DNA of 64,000 nt from Natronomonas gomsonensis (GCF_013391635.1 NZ_JACAWU010000001.1:992001-1056000); one strand, 5' to 3'; positions 51,948-61,044 are shown, counted from the first letter of the stretch. Numbers and translations: made by a program. Notes: generated by a model not told the origin, from the letters alone.

Positions 51948-52333
51948 TGCTCATCCCCCTCGTGACGCTGGATGTACTTCTCGACAGTCTCGCTCGAAAC
52001 GTGGCCTGCTGTTCCTGCGTAGTAGCCGCGTGCCCACTTGATTTTCTCGCCGTCGTGGTCGGCGTGACGGTGGTTGTATTTCCGCGAACTGATGCCTTTG
52101 AACCAGTTGGCGAGAAGGGAGGGGGCGTGTTTCGGCGGGCTACTGACGAACAGATGAACGTGATCGGGCTGAACCGTCAAGTCGATTATTTCTATGCCCT
52201 TGTCATCGGCGATTTCGTGGAGGATGTCTCGCACACGGTCGGCGACCTCGCCTTCGAGTACCGAGTGGCGGTACTTCGGCAACCACACTATGTGGTAGTT
52301 GAGGTTGTATGTCGCGTGCCGTGTGGCCTTCAT
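51944..52333 (-). CDS. tnpA: IS200-type Y1 transposase TnpA
   Basis: 129 residues. The HUH motif is PDHVHLFVSSPP near residue 57, preceded by the nucleotide-strand NYHIVWLPKYRH, and the catalytic Tyr near the end in VEKYIQRHEG. The length is normal. The ATG start 52333 lies just inside the left end, after about 105 bp of leader. The enzyme nicks and joins the single-stranded ends of the element. It appears intact. Confidence 0.92.
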   Translation of the reverse strand: MKATRHATYNLNYHIVWLPKYRHSVLEGEVADRVRDILHEIADDKGIEIIDLTVQPDHVHLFVSSPPKHAPSLLANWFKGISSRKYNHRHADHDGEKIKWARGYYAGTAGHVSSETVEKYIQRHEGDEQ

Positions 52334-52438
52334 CCGTGTTGCACACTATGGTCCGTCGATGTCTTAATTCTTCGGTGTAGCCTGGGAAATACAGTAATGG
52401 CGGGAATCGTGTATTGACGCACTATGCCTACCGCTTGA

Positions 52439-52458
52439 CCTCCGCCTGAAGACGGAGG
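52439..52458. repeat. IS left-end hairpin
   Basis: CCTCCG and CGGAGG arms around an 8-nt CCTGAAGA loop on the plus strand. It corresponds in shape to the right-end stem. It sits at the IS border next to the CNNM gene stop (52465-52467). Confidence 0.65.
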
Positions 52459-52464
52459 TATGCG

Positions 52465-53793
52465 CTATCGGTCTGTATCATCCTCTTTGCGTTCGTGGAC
52501 CCTGACTGTCGAAATTCGGGTCCCCTCAACGCTCGTCACCTCAACGACGTACCCGGCGACCTCAACGCGATCGCCACGTTCTGGCGCACGGTTGAGTTGC
52601 TCGAGTACCAGTCCACCGATCGTTTCGACCTCTTCACTAGTGAACTCTCCCTCAATCATATCGTTGATTTTCGACAGTGGGACGCCGCCGTCGATGTCGT
52701 ACCCGTCATCGTCACGCCGGCGAATCGAGGGTTCTCGCTCGTCCATATCGAACTCATCTCGGAGGTCTCCAACGAGCGCCTCGACAACGTCTTCGACCGT
52801 TGCAATCCCCTCAAATGCCCCCCACTCGTCGATAACTGCGACCATTTGCTGTTGATCTTCCCTGAACTGTCTCAGGAGATCGCTCAGTGCCATCGTCTCG
52901 GGAGCGATGACGATCTCCCGGGCGACGTCGCCGACTAATTGACCGTCCCCGCCCTCCACCTCAGCTCGTAACACGTCCTTGACGTCCACGAATCCGATTA
53001 CCTGGTCGCCGTCGTCGGCATCAAGAACTGGATAGCGCGTATGACCAGCCTCGAGGATAATCGACTGAAGGTCGGAGAGCGCGGCATCCGCCGGAACGCT
53101 CACCACGTCCGGTCGTGGAACCATGACCTCCCGTACCACGATGTCGTCGAGATCGAAGACCCGTTCGATCATCGTCACTTCCGAAACGTCGATGTCCCCG
53201 CCTTCGCCCGATCGTGTTAGTACTCGTAGGAGCTCTCGTTCACCGAGTGTCTCATCCGTTTCGGAAGCGGGCGGCACACCGAGCGACCGCGTGAACGCGT
53301 TAGCTGCCCCGTTGAAGACCACAATCCCCGGATAAAGTATGTAATAAAAGAACTTCATTGGCGGGGCGAGAAACAGCGAGAGTCGCTCAGTCTGGGCGAT
53401 TGCGATCGTCTTCGGCGCGAGTTCACCGAAGACGACGTGGAGGAACGTGATGATACTGAAGCCGATTGCGAACGCGACGAGATGGATGAGACCCGCCGGG
53501 AGAATCGGTTCCAGTACAGGTTCGAGGAGCGCCGCCACGGCTGGTTCGCCGACCCACCCCAACCCGAGCGAGGCGATGGTGATGCCGAGTTGCGTCGTGG
53601 CGAGGTAGTTATCGAGATTCGTCATCACTTCTTGGAGTATCCCCGAACCCGGGCGCCCCTCCTCGACGAGCTGGTCAACCGATGTCCCCCGAATCCGAAC
53701 GAAGGCGAACTCTGCAGCGACAAAAAAGCCGTTGAGAACCACGAGAAACAGCGCTAGAACGATTTGTGCTGCCGAGAGCGCGACGTTTACCAT
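52465..53793 (-). CDS. CNNM/CorC (HlyC) family membrane protein
   Basis: 442 residues from ATG 53793; the long reading to 54048 is unsupported. N-terminal DUF21 with about four helices (VALSAAQIVLALFLVVLNGFFVAAEFAFVRIR), a CBS pair at about 200-315 (MVPRPDVVSVPADAAL, VIAPETMALSDLLRQF), and the C-terminal transporter-associated domain at about 350-435. It may export Mg2+ or act in Na+/Co2+ tolerance; the bacterial name hemolysin is historical. The IS left end lies 5 bp past the stop codon. Confidence 0.88.
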   Translation of the reverse strand: MVNVALSAAQIVLALFLVVLNGFFVAAEFAFVRIRGTSVDQLVEEGRPGSGILQEVMTNLDNYLATTQLGITIASLGLGWVGEPAVAALLEPVLEPILPAGLIHLVAFAIGFSIITFLHVVFGELAPKTIAIAQTERLSLFLAPPMKFFYYILYPGIVVFNGAANAFTRSLGVPPASETDETLGERELLRVLTRSGEGGDIDVSEVTMIERVFDLDDIVVREVMVPRPDVVSVPADAALSDLQSIILEAGHTRYPVLDADDGDQVIGFVDVKDVLRAEVEGGDGQLVGDVAREIVIAPETMALSDLLRQFREDQQQMVAVIDEWGAFEGIATVEDVVEALVGDLRDEFDMDEREPSIRRRDDDGYDIDGGVPLSKINDMIEGEFTSEEVETIGGLVLEQLNRAPERGDRVEVAGYVVEVTSVEGTRISTVRVHERKEDDTDR

Positions 53794-53870
53794 CGGTATC
53801 CCCAGAACGTACTGCTGTTCGATTGTAGTGTGTCCATAGCTATGTATCTCGTTCCGTTTACTAAAACCAT

Positions 53871-53922
53871 CTACAGGATTTGCGGGTGATCGACTACACT
53901 CAGTAGTGAGTTGGTCCTGTAG
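53871..53922. repeat. Nested inverted repeats upstream of CNNM gene
   Basis: CTACAGGA (53871-53878) pairs with TCCTGTAG (53915-53922), and inside it ACTAC (53893-53897) pairs with GTAGT (53903-53907). Together they form a potential cruciform of 52 bp between the CNNM-type gene and the reductase pseudogene. Its function is unknown; a terminator, an old mobile-element end or chance are all possible. Confidence 0.35.
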
Positions 53923-54035
53923 ATCCCCTGGCCATAGACTGTCCGCCTCGTTTCGCCAACTGACAGCGAATATAGAACCTCGATATTCAGTAGGCAAATT
54001 AGAATCGGGTCCTGCTGAATAGACTCTCCGTTCGC

Positions 54036-54729
54036 TACCAGGATACAACGCGGGTGTATTCGATTGCGAGCTCGCCGACGCATGACGAACTCGAATTCTG
54101 TGTCCGACGTGTCCCTGGCGGCCAGATGACGTCTGAACTGGCGGTCGATCTCGAAGTCGGCGAAACGGTGAGGCTCCGTGGCCCGTACGGTGAACTACTC
54201 TTGGAGGAACCTTCGTCGCGAGATGTCGTCTTCCTCGCGACCGGGACGGGAGTTGCTCCGCTCAAAAGTATGATCGACTATCTCTTCGAGACAGAACGAG
54301 ACCAATACGAGGGACGACCACGGGATATCTGGCTGTTCCTCGGGGCAGCCTGGGGGGATACGCTTCCGTACCGGGAAGTCTTCGAATCGTATGCGAACCG
54401 GCGGGATAACTTTCATTTCGTGCCCACGGTGAGCCGTGAATCCCACACTGGGACGGTGAGGCGGCTTACGTCCAATACACGCTCACGAAGTATCTTGACG
54501 ATGACGCACTCGGTGGACAGACTCCCCCGGAGGAGTTCGAGCAGTATCGTAATGGACGACCCACGTACTCGATCGACGCGCGTCTCGATCCGTCTAAGAT
54601 GGGGGTTTACGCGTGTGGACTAAATGCGATGGTGTACAGTCTCGTACTGCGATGGTGTACAGTCTCGTACAGGCAGTCGAGCAGCTCGGCGTCGCACCTG
54701 AACACACGCAGTTCGAGGGGTTCGGATGA
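54036..54729 (+). pseudogene. Ferredoxin-NADP-reductase-like flavoprotein pseudogene
   Basis: The frame opens with QDTTRVYSIASSP, the FAD-binding motif RxYS of FNR-type reductases, continues through ELLLEEPSSRDVVFLATGTGVAPLKSM (NADP-binding) to HFVPTVSRES, then shifts frame. After a 2-bp (AC) insertion near 54444-54449 the correct frame reads HWDGEAAYVQYTLTKYL.. to CGLNAMVYSLV. A 23-bp tandem duplication at 54625-54670 breaks it again; with one copy removed the protein would end VEQLGVAPEHTQFEGFG at the TGA 54727-54729. The N-terminus is missing. Confidence 0.8.
54625..54670. repeat. 23-bp perfect tandem duplication inside the reductase pseudogene
   Basis: Two identical adjacent 23-bp units, 54625-54647 and 54648-54670. 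A unit whose length is not a multiple of three shifts the frame. It probably arose by recent replication slippage or repair, because the two copies are still identical. Confidence 0.9.
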
Positions 54730-54815
54730 CTGGAAAGTAGAATCGAGCATCTGGACCCGGGAGAGGAACCCAACTTCTATGTAATCATCAAGCAATCTTC
54801 GGGTACAACGTATAA

Positions 54816-56822
54816 ATGAGTCCCACCTCATTCTTCTTCTCTTTAAGCGCCGGTTGGCCGCTACAGCAACTCCCCGTGCAGTTGCCGGTCTCGTTCGACG
54901 TGGTCGTCGTCTTGGCGATCATCGCCGTCGTCTTCGTCCTCTTCGTCACCCAGCCGGTTCCGATCGACGCCACCGCGGTCGCACTCGTCGTCGCACTCGC
55001 CCTCCTCGGCGAGTGGACCGGTGTGTCGCCGGAGCAGGCAGTCTCGGGGTTCTCGAACCCCGCGACGCTCACCGTCCTGGCGATGTTCGTCCTGAGCGAA
55101 GGCGTCCGACGGACCGGCTTCATCCAGATTCTCACGCGGAAACTAATCGCGTTCGCCGGGGATAGCGAGTTCCGGCAATTGCTCGCCACGGTCACGCTCT
55201 CCGGGCCGCCGGGCGGGGTCGTTAGCAACGTCTCGGTCGTCGCTGTATTGATACCAGCGATAATGAACCTCGCTCGGCAAACGAAGACGTCGCCCTCGAA
55301 GCTCCTGATACCGCTGTCGTTCGCCTCGATGCTCGGTGGCATGCTCACCGTCGTCGGGACGATAACGAACCTCTTGGCGAGTGAGGTGTGGGTCCAGGTC
55401 GGTGGTCCCGATGCGGAACCGTTCGCGCTGTTCGAGTTTACACACTTGGGCGCCATCGTCTTGCTTGTGGGGATCGTGTACCTGCTCACCCTCGGTCGGT
55501 ACCTTACTCCGGAACGGATCAAGCCGGCGGAATCGCCCACCGACGCGTTCGGCATGACCGACTACCTCACCGATGTCGTTGTCATGGAAGACTCGCCGCT
55601 CGTTGGTTCACGGGTCAGGGAACTGAGCGAGGAGGATCTAGACCTCGACGTGTTCCAGATCGTTCGTGGCAACCGGACGCTCGCCCGCGGACTCGGATCG
55701 GAACGGATCCAGGCCGGCGACGTCCTCTCGGTCAGAGCCGACCAAGAAACCCTCCAAGAGGTCCTCGAGCAGGACCACCTGCAGCTGTTACCGGAAGTTA
55801 TGGAGGCGGCCACGGAGGACGATGCGTCCCTCCCGCCCGGCTTCTCACCACGGCATCACGGCTGGGAGCCGCCCGACGCTGAGCCCAGCGACTCTCTCGC
55901 CGAGGACGAGGGTTCTAGCGAAGACACGGAAGAAGACGGCAACGAAACGGCCGAGGAGGCTCCCGACGAGGAGATCGAACTCACCGAAGTCGTGCTACTG
56001 CCCGGCCCCTGGTCGAGTCGGCGCAGCGGTGTCACGGACTTCGAGCAGGACTACGACGTGACGGTCCTGGCGATCCGGCGCGGCGACGAAGTGATTCGCC
56101 AGCGCCTCCGAGAGGTACGGTTGCAGGCCGGCGACGTCATCCTAGTCCAGGCGCCCGACCAAGTGCTCGATCGCATCGCGAGGGATAAGAACGTCGCCAT
56201 CGCGGGCGAGGACAGGTGGGAGGACTTCGACCGGTCGAAGATCCCCATCGCGCTGGGGATCCTCGCCGGTTCCCTCGGCCTCGCGGCACTCGACGTCCTC
56301 ACGCTCATGGTAAGTGCACTAACGGGCGTCGCGGCGATGTTCTTCACGGGCATTCTCACGCCCGAGGACGCATACGAAGCCATCGACTGGGAAGTGATCT
56401 TCATGGTGGCGGGCGTCATCCCGCTCGGCATCGCGGTCGAGGCCTCTGGTACAGCAGACGTCATCGCCGACCTCGTCGTCTCCGCAGGCGTCCTCCTACC
56501 TGCGATTGTGGTCCTGGGTCTGTTCTACCTGGGGACCGCGGTGATCACGGAGATGGTCAGCAACTCCGCCAGCGTCGTGTTGCTGCTGCCAATCGGGGTC
56601 GAAGTTGCTGGCCAACTCGGCGCCAATCCCTTCGCGTTCGTAATGGCCGTAACCTTCGCGGCCAGCACACCGTTACTGACTCCTGTCGGCTACCAGACGA
56701 ACCTGATGGTCTACGGGCCGGGCGGCTACAAATTCACGGATTTCGCACGCGTCGGCGCACCGTTACAGTTGATACTAACTGTCGTGACGACTGTTGGCAT
56801 CGAATTTTTCTGGGGCCTGTGA
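54816..56822 (+). CDS. SLC13-type anion permease with two RCK_C domains
   Basis: 668 residues. Two helical halves flank a central cytoplasmic region at about residues 240-470 that holds two TrkA-C (RCK_C) domains: DSPLVGSRVRELSEEDLDLDVF..AGDVLSVRAD and VLLPGPWSSRRSGV..LQAGDVILVQAP. Between them is a Glu/Asp-rich linker. Family hairpin motifs NVSVVAVLIPAIMNLA and SASVVLLLPIGVEVA with GTITN and TPVGYQTN are present. Probably a Na+- or H+-coupled sulfate, phosphate or dicarboxylate carrier; the substrate is undetermined. Confidence 0.88.
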   Translation: MSPTSFFFSLSAGWPLQQLPVQLPVSFDVVVVLAIIAVVFVLFVTQPVPIDATAVALVVALALLGEWTGVSPEQAVSGFSNPATLTVLAMFVLSEGVRRTGFIQILTRKLIAFAGDSEFRQLLATVTLSGPPGGVVSNVSVVAVLIPAIMNLARQTKTSPSKLLIPLSFASMLGGMLTVVGTITNLLASEVWVQVGGPDAEPFALFEFTHLGAIVLLVGIVYLLTLGRYLTPERIKPAESPTDAFGMTDYLTDVVVMEDSPLVGSRVRELSEEDLDLDVFQIVRGNRTLARGLGSERIQAGDVLSVRADQETLQEVLEQDHLQLLPEVMEAATEDDASLPPGFSPRHHGWEPPDAEPSDSLAEDEGSSEDTEEDGNETAEEAPDEEIELTEVVLLPGPWSSRRSGVTDFEQDYDVTVLAIRRGDEVIRQRLREVRLQAGDVILVQAPDQVLDRIARDKNVAIAGEDRWEDFDRSKIPIALGILAGSLGLAALDVLTLMVSALTGVAAMFFTGILTPEDAYEAIDWEVIFMVAGVIPLGIAVEASGTADVIADLVVSAGVLLPAIVVLGLFYLGTAVITEMVSNSASVVLLLPIGVEVAGQLGANPFAFVMAVTFAASTPLLTPVGYQTNLMVYGPGGYKFTDFARVGAPLQLILTVVTTVGIEFFWGL

Positions 56823-56875
56823 CTTTAGAACGAACGTTCGGATGCCTGTGGCCTAGGGAGTATTTGTTGACAAAC

Positions 56876-57727
56876 CTATTTTACTGAGATAACAGGTACA
56901 TCAGCACGGCGAATAACACGATCGGTAGTACTACCGAGGAGGAACCGACGTATGCCCTTTTGGCCGTGAGTCCCCATTACGATACAATCAACATCGTGCT
57001 CCTCCGCATATCTGACAATCTCAAGATAGGGCAGGCCATTTAGAATCGAAGTTTCAGTCGGCAAGTACGTCGACGATTGGACCTGCTCGAGGGCGAGGTC
57101 TAGCGCCTTCTCACCGATTTCCTCAAGCGCTTCTTGTAGTCTTCGGACTCTATCGCCGTTGATTACTTGCCCCGTCTCGACGACGTAGATGACGTGCAGT
57201 GTCCCGTCGACCGACCTCGCCAGTTTACCCGCTTGATCAACAGCAGTCTGTGCACTCTCGCTGCCATCGGTGGGAACGAGTATTGAGCCGATGTCTGGAT
57301 CGATAACCGTCTCCTCGTGAACCGTCATAACTGGTACGGGAGACTCACGTAGGGTCTGTTCGGCAACGCTCCCGAGGAGAATCCGGCTGAGGCCACTAGT
57401 ACCCCGGGTTCCGATCACAATACAGTCGATACTATGTTCATCAGTGTAGGTGAGAATCTCTTGATGAATTGACTTTGTTTTTTCAATGACCGCCCTCGTA
57501 GCCTCGACATCGGAAGAGGCAGCCAATTCGATAGCCGCTTGTACTGCTTCCTCGCCATATCGGGCGGTGGTATTGTCGCCACCAGTACCAGTGGAAATTT
57601 GGTCGTGTTCAAGGACGTGGATAACGTGTAGTTTCGCGTCAAACTGATCGGCGAGTGAAACAGCTGCCTCAGCTGCGATCGACGAGGCTTCACTGCCGTC
57701 AGTCGGTAGTAGAATACGTTGGAACAT
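56876..57727 (-). CDS. Universal stress protein, two Usp domains
   Basis: 283 residues. Domain one (FQRILLPTDGSEASSIAAEAAV to GTRGTSGLSRILLGSVAEQTLRESPVPVMTV) and domain two (GSILVPTDGSESAQTAVDQ to GTHGQKGIRRFLLGSTTDRVIRRADVPVISV) each keep the ATP-binding glycine pattern. Between them is a short DPDIGS linker. It is convergent with the SLC13-type gene. It is one of four Usp genes in the last 15 kb. Confidence 0.93.
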   Translation of the reverse strand: MFQRILLPTDGSEASSIAAEAAVSLADQFDAKLHVIHVLEHDQISTGTGGDNTTARYGEEAVQAAIELAASSDVEATRAVIEKTKSIHQEILTYTDEHSIDCIVIGTRGTSGLSRILLGSVAEQTLRESPVPVMTVHEETVIDPDIGSILVPTDGSESAQTAVDQAGKLARSVDGTLHVIYVVETGQVINGDRVRRLQEALEEIGEKALDLALEQVQSSTYLPTETSILNGLPYLEIVRYAEEHDVDCIVMGTHGQKGIRRFLLGSTTDRVIRRADVPVISVK

Positions 57728-57788
57728 GACTGTTATCTAACTGGGCTATTGGACTTTGTTGAAATAAACGGTTACCATACCCTCAGCA

Positions 57789-59090
57789 CTACCCCGGTTC
57801 TTGAACGGTTAGGTATCGAACCTGTACAGCTACGTTGCGACCTGCAATCTCATCGACACGGGTGTTCAACCGGTCTCCCAGTTCTGGCGGGGCTTCTCCT
57901 TGAGGAGCACCGATCAAGATGGTTACCTTGGCGGGACGCTGGGCGAGGAGATTCTCCGAATATTCGAACTGGACCTCGAGTAGAACGAACTCTGAATAAA
58001 CCGGGTCATTAAGAATTGATTGGATATCATTTTGAATCGATTGCTCGGAAGTGGCAGTCTGATACGAGGAGAACGTAACAGTTCCAAGGAATGCAGAAAG
58101 GATCAGAATGCTAATCAAGAGAATGCCAACGCGTTTGACAAATGTCTTTCTGGTCTGCTCCAAACGGAACCATCTCTCAGGCCGGTATCCCATATACCAG
58201 AGCACAAGGAGTGCGGCGAGATTGATCGATAGAAGGTTAACGAGGAGTAACACGCCGGATCCCACGGCGAGTGCCGTATTCCCCCACGCAATGGCGATAC
58301 CGACTGTCGCTGCGGGAGGGACGAGTGCCACTGCGATCATGACGCCAACTAATGCTGATGAAACCCCCGAAGCAAGGCTAATCACACCAGCGGCACCGGA
58401 TCCGAGGGCAACCACGAGTGACAGGACATCTGGCCGAAACCGTTCCCGGATTTGCGAGATAGACAGAATATCCAATCCTGGTGGGACGAGATTCCCAGTT
58501 CTGATGAGCATCGCAAACAGCGCCGCACTCACGACCGTGAGGGTGGCCCCGATGATCTGCAGCTTGACACCTTCTCGAAAGAGCTCACGATCCCGAAACA
58601 CGGTACCGACGCTTGCGGCCATTGCGGGGCCAATGAGCGGTGCGATTACCATAGACCCGACGACGACTGCAGCAGAATCCAGAAGCAGCCCTGCCGTCGC
58701 AATAATCGCACTCACGATAGTCATGGCAGCGTATATCGGCAAGGACGTAGGGACGAGATCGCCAGCAGCGCTTTGGAGTTCTTCGCGTGCAATCTGCTCT
58801 GGACTGTCTTCGTCTTCTGTAAATCGTTCCTCGATTTGGTCGTAATTTCGTGAAACGACGGTTTGCGTCTCGACCGTCACTGTAATCGCGTCGTCGTTTA
58901 TGCCCGTTTCCCGAAGACGGTCCAGAATGGGTTCAACAGCATTCGTCGGAAGCGGAAAATGAACGGCACAGGTGTATTCGCGGTTGCTCGTCTCATCAGT
59001 GAGCGTATAATTGATTCCTTCATCGTCAAAAACATCGAGAACAGCATCCCGCTTCCCTGTTGGGACAGTCACAAAAACGAGCCGAGCCAT
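57789..59090 (-). CDS. TIGR00341/DUF389 family membrane protein
   Basis: 433 residues. N-terminal soluble domain about 90 residues (ARLVFVTVPTGKRDAVLDVFDDEG), then six or more helices with the family motif SAAVVVGSMVIAPLIGPAMAASVGTVFRDRELFREGVK near residue 135, and ALVPPAATVGIAIAWGN. The C-terminal 110 residues are soluble (QVRYLTVQEPG end). Function unknown; commonly associated with stress or ion transport genes. It may form a unit with the Usp gene at 56876, 61 bp apart in the same direction. Confidence 0.9.
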   Translation of the reverse strand: MARLVFVTVPTGKRDAVLDVFDDEGINYTLTDETSNREYTCAVHFPLPTNAVEPILDRLRETGINDDAITVTVETQTVVSRNYDQIEERFTEDEDSPEQIAREELQSAAGDLVPTSLPIYAAMTIVSAIIATAGLLLDSAAVVVGSMVIAPLIGPAMAASVGTVFRDRELFREGVKLQIIGATLTVVSAALFAMLIRTGNLVPPGLDILSISQIRERFRPDVLSLVVALGSGAAGVISLASGVSSALVGVMIAVALVPPAATVGIAIAWGNTALAVGSGVLLLVNLLSINLAALLVLWYMGYRPERWFRLEQTRKTFVKRVGILLISILILSAFLGTVTFSSYQTATSEQSIQNDIQSILNDPVYSEFVLLEVQFEYSENLLAQRPAKVTILIGAPQGEAPPELGDRLNTRVDEIAGRNVAVQVRYLTVQEPG

Positions 59091-59234
59091 GGGTACTAAA
59101 ACTCACCCGTACCTGATAAATGGTCTCCCGTCTGGTGGTGTCTCCCTCCAATATCGAAGGGTGGTGACCGTTCTGGGCTGAATCTGGAGTTGTACAACAG
59201 GATCGAACACCCCTTTATGACGGGAGGTTTCCCT

Positions 59235-59267
59235 CTCATGGCGTAACCTTTGTGCGCCTGCCATGAG
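59235..59267. repeat. Inverted repeat before the Na/Pi symporter-like gene
   Basis: CTCATGGC (59235-59242) and GCCATGAG (59260-59267) form a perfect 8-bp inverted repeat with a 17-bp spacer, ending 20 bp before the GTG start at 59287. Position suits a regulator-binding site or RNA hairpin; nothing else supports it. Confidence 0.35.
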
Positions 59268-59286
59268 GCTGTCGAGATAGAATACT

Positions 59287-60372
59287 GTGGATTCGAACGT
59301 CGACGAGATACTGACACGAGGGCGTGAATCCGGCCCGTTAGTCGTTGGCGCTTTCGTCTCTTTGCTCGTGTTCCTGTTCGCGGTTCAGTTGCTGGGTGCG
59401 TCCACAGCGGCCGCGGCCGCTCCGCTCGAACAGTTCTTCAGGCGATACGTCGCCGGGGGTGGCCAAGCTCTGGGTGCAAGCTGGCTCGCCACGTACGTGC
59501 TCACCAACGGATCAGTAGTAGCGGCCCTGTCCGTCTCGCTGTTCAAAACCGAGATCCTCACGGCCTCACAGTTGTTCCTGATGCTCGCTGGCTCACGCCT
59601 CGGAGGCGCCGCAATCGTCCTCCTGATCGGGACACTCGATTACTTTCAGAAGCGGCGCTATTCGTTCAGTGAGTCAACCCGATTGGGAATACTGACCTTC
59701 CTCTTGTCACACTCGATCTACCTACCGGCGACCGTCCTCGGGTATCTCCTGTTGCCAAGACTCCAGACGGGATTCGGGGGCATCAGTAACCGGATCGAAC
59801 TCTCGTTTCACCCGTTGGCGGCCTTCGATCCAGCGACGGGAGCCGTTGTCGATACCGTCGGCGTAGGTCTGGCACTCGTGGTAGCCGTTCTCGTGCTGTT
59901 GGGTAGCCTCACGCTCTTCGACCGGGTACTCAAACGGATCAACACGGAATGGCTCCGAAAGCGGTTCTTTCGCCGATTTCAGCACAAGTGGACCTCGTTC
60001 GGACTCGGCGTCCTCATTACCGGCGTGACGACCAGCGTTGCGTTCTCGCTGGGGGTGGTCGTCCCCCTCTACAATCGCAACTACATCAAACGGCAGGAGA
60101 TCGTTCCCTACGTCCTGGGAGCGAATATCGGCACCTTCTTCGACACGATCCTCATCGCCGTGCTTCTGGAATCCCCACAGGGCGTGGCTATCGTGCTCTC
60201 ACTCGTGGCCGTCGGGACGATCATAACAGTCGGAACACTGGTTCGATTCTCGACGTACTTCCAAGCTGTCGAAACCATCCAAACTCGACTCGTTACCAAC
60301 CGTCGATATCTGGCCGGATTTCTCATCTCCTTGGTTGTCCTCCCGATACTTCTGCTCCTGCTCCCGATCTAG
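59287..60372 (+). CDS. Na/Pi cotransporter-like membrane protein
   Basis: 361 residues from GTG 59287, eight or nine helices. Two repeats with the QSSS-like region replaced: ASWLATYVLTNGSVVAALSVSLF in the first half, and GVLITGVTTSVAFSLGVVVPL with GANIGTFFDTILIAVL in the second, as in the Na/Pi (PF02690) fold. No PhoU domain is fused. Probably sodium-coupled anion transport; phosphate specificity is not established because the diagnostic QSSS is altered. Confidence 0.75.
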   Translation: MDSNVDEILTRGRESGPLVVGAFVSLLVFLFAVQLLGASTAAAAAPLEQFFRRYVAGGGQALGASWLATYVLTNGSVVAALSVSLFKTEILTASQLFLMLAGSRLGGAAIVLLIGTLDYFQKRRYSFSESTRLGILTFLLSHSIYLPATVLGYLLLPRLQTGFGGISNRIELSFHPLAAFDPATGAVVDTVGVGLALVVAVLVLLGSLTLFDRVLKRINTEWLRKRFFRRFQHKWTSFGLGVLITGVTTSVAFSLGVVVPLYNRNYIKRQEIVPYVLGANIGTFFDTILIAVLLESPQGVAIVLSLVAVGTIITVGTLVRFSTYFQAVETIQTRLVTNRRYLAGFLISLVVLPILLLLLPI

Positions 60373-60492
60373 TTCTGCGGCCAGGACAGTCTGTTCTATC
60401 AGGAGAGGTCTGCCAATACGGGTGTCGCCCCCCTTTCCGCAGGCTCAGTTGCCCCCGCGATTATATGTGACTTTGACGCGCATCTCTTGAGT

Positions 60493-60921
60493 ATGGCCTC
60501 CGTCGACGAGGTGCTCGTTGCGTTCGATGGGACCCCCCTCTCGGAGAAGGCACTGGCGCACGCGCTCGATGTGTATTCGGAAGCGTCGATCACTGTCTTC
60601 CACGTTATCGACTACATCGAAGAGAGCTACACCGCGAAAGCACTGGTCGGGGACGAAACGCTCCGGAAACGGGCCCAAGAACGATCGGCAGAACTGCTCA
60701 CCGAGGCCGAGGCGAAGGCAGCCGAGCACGACCGGGTAGTTAAGACGGCAAGCGAGGTTGGCAAGGCCGCAGACGAGATCATCGAGTACGCGGACACATA
60801 CGGCATCGACGTGATCGTCATCGGAAGCCACGGACGCTCGGGTGTTGCTCGAATGCTCATTGGTTCGGTTGCTGAAACGGTGATGAAGCGTGCATCAGTG
60901 CCTGTGACTGTCGTCAGGTGA
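60493..60921 (+). CDS. Universal stress protein, single domain
   Basis: 142 residues from ATG 60493; an in-frame TTG at 60487 is less likely. UspA fold with VDEVLVAFDGTPLSEKALAHAL at the N-terminus and VIVIGSHGRSGVARMLIGSVAETVMKRASVPVTVVR at the end, including the ATP-binding G-x2-G-x9-G motif. The dimeric cytoplasmic protein probably binds ATP in stress response. It follows the Na/Pi gene in the same direction by 120 bp. Confidence 0.92.
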   Translation: MASVDEVLVAFDGTPLSEKALAHALDVYSEASITVFHVIDYIEESYTAKALVGDETLRKRAQERSAELLTEAEAKAAEHDRVVKTASEVGKAADEIIEYADTYGIDVIVIGSHGRSGVARMLIGSVAETVMKRASVPVTVVR

Positions 60922-61044
60922 CCGCAAACTGTGCCCCCAGATTCACCCCTGAAACGGCGAATCACAGAGAGGAACATACCAAATATCCGGGGGAGAATCC
61001 GCTCTCGAGACACCATTTTGTAATAGAGGGTTGAAGGAACACAC

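Larger units (their letters stand above)
50640..52460 (-). mobile_element. IS200/IS605-family insertion sequence (IS1341-like with tnpA and tnpB)
   Basis: About 1.82 kb. Contains tnpA (51944-52333) and tnpB (50712-51947), both on the minus strand with a 4-bp ATGA overlap. The left end has the hairpin CCTCCG/CGGAGG at 52439-52458, and the right end has CCCGCG/CGCGGG at 50649-50670. Such elements move as single-stranded DNA by the Y1 transposase and do not make target duplications. The tnpB carries an internal stop, so only tnpA is intact. The left end lies 5 bp from the stop of the CNNM-type gene. Confidence 0.85.
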
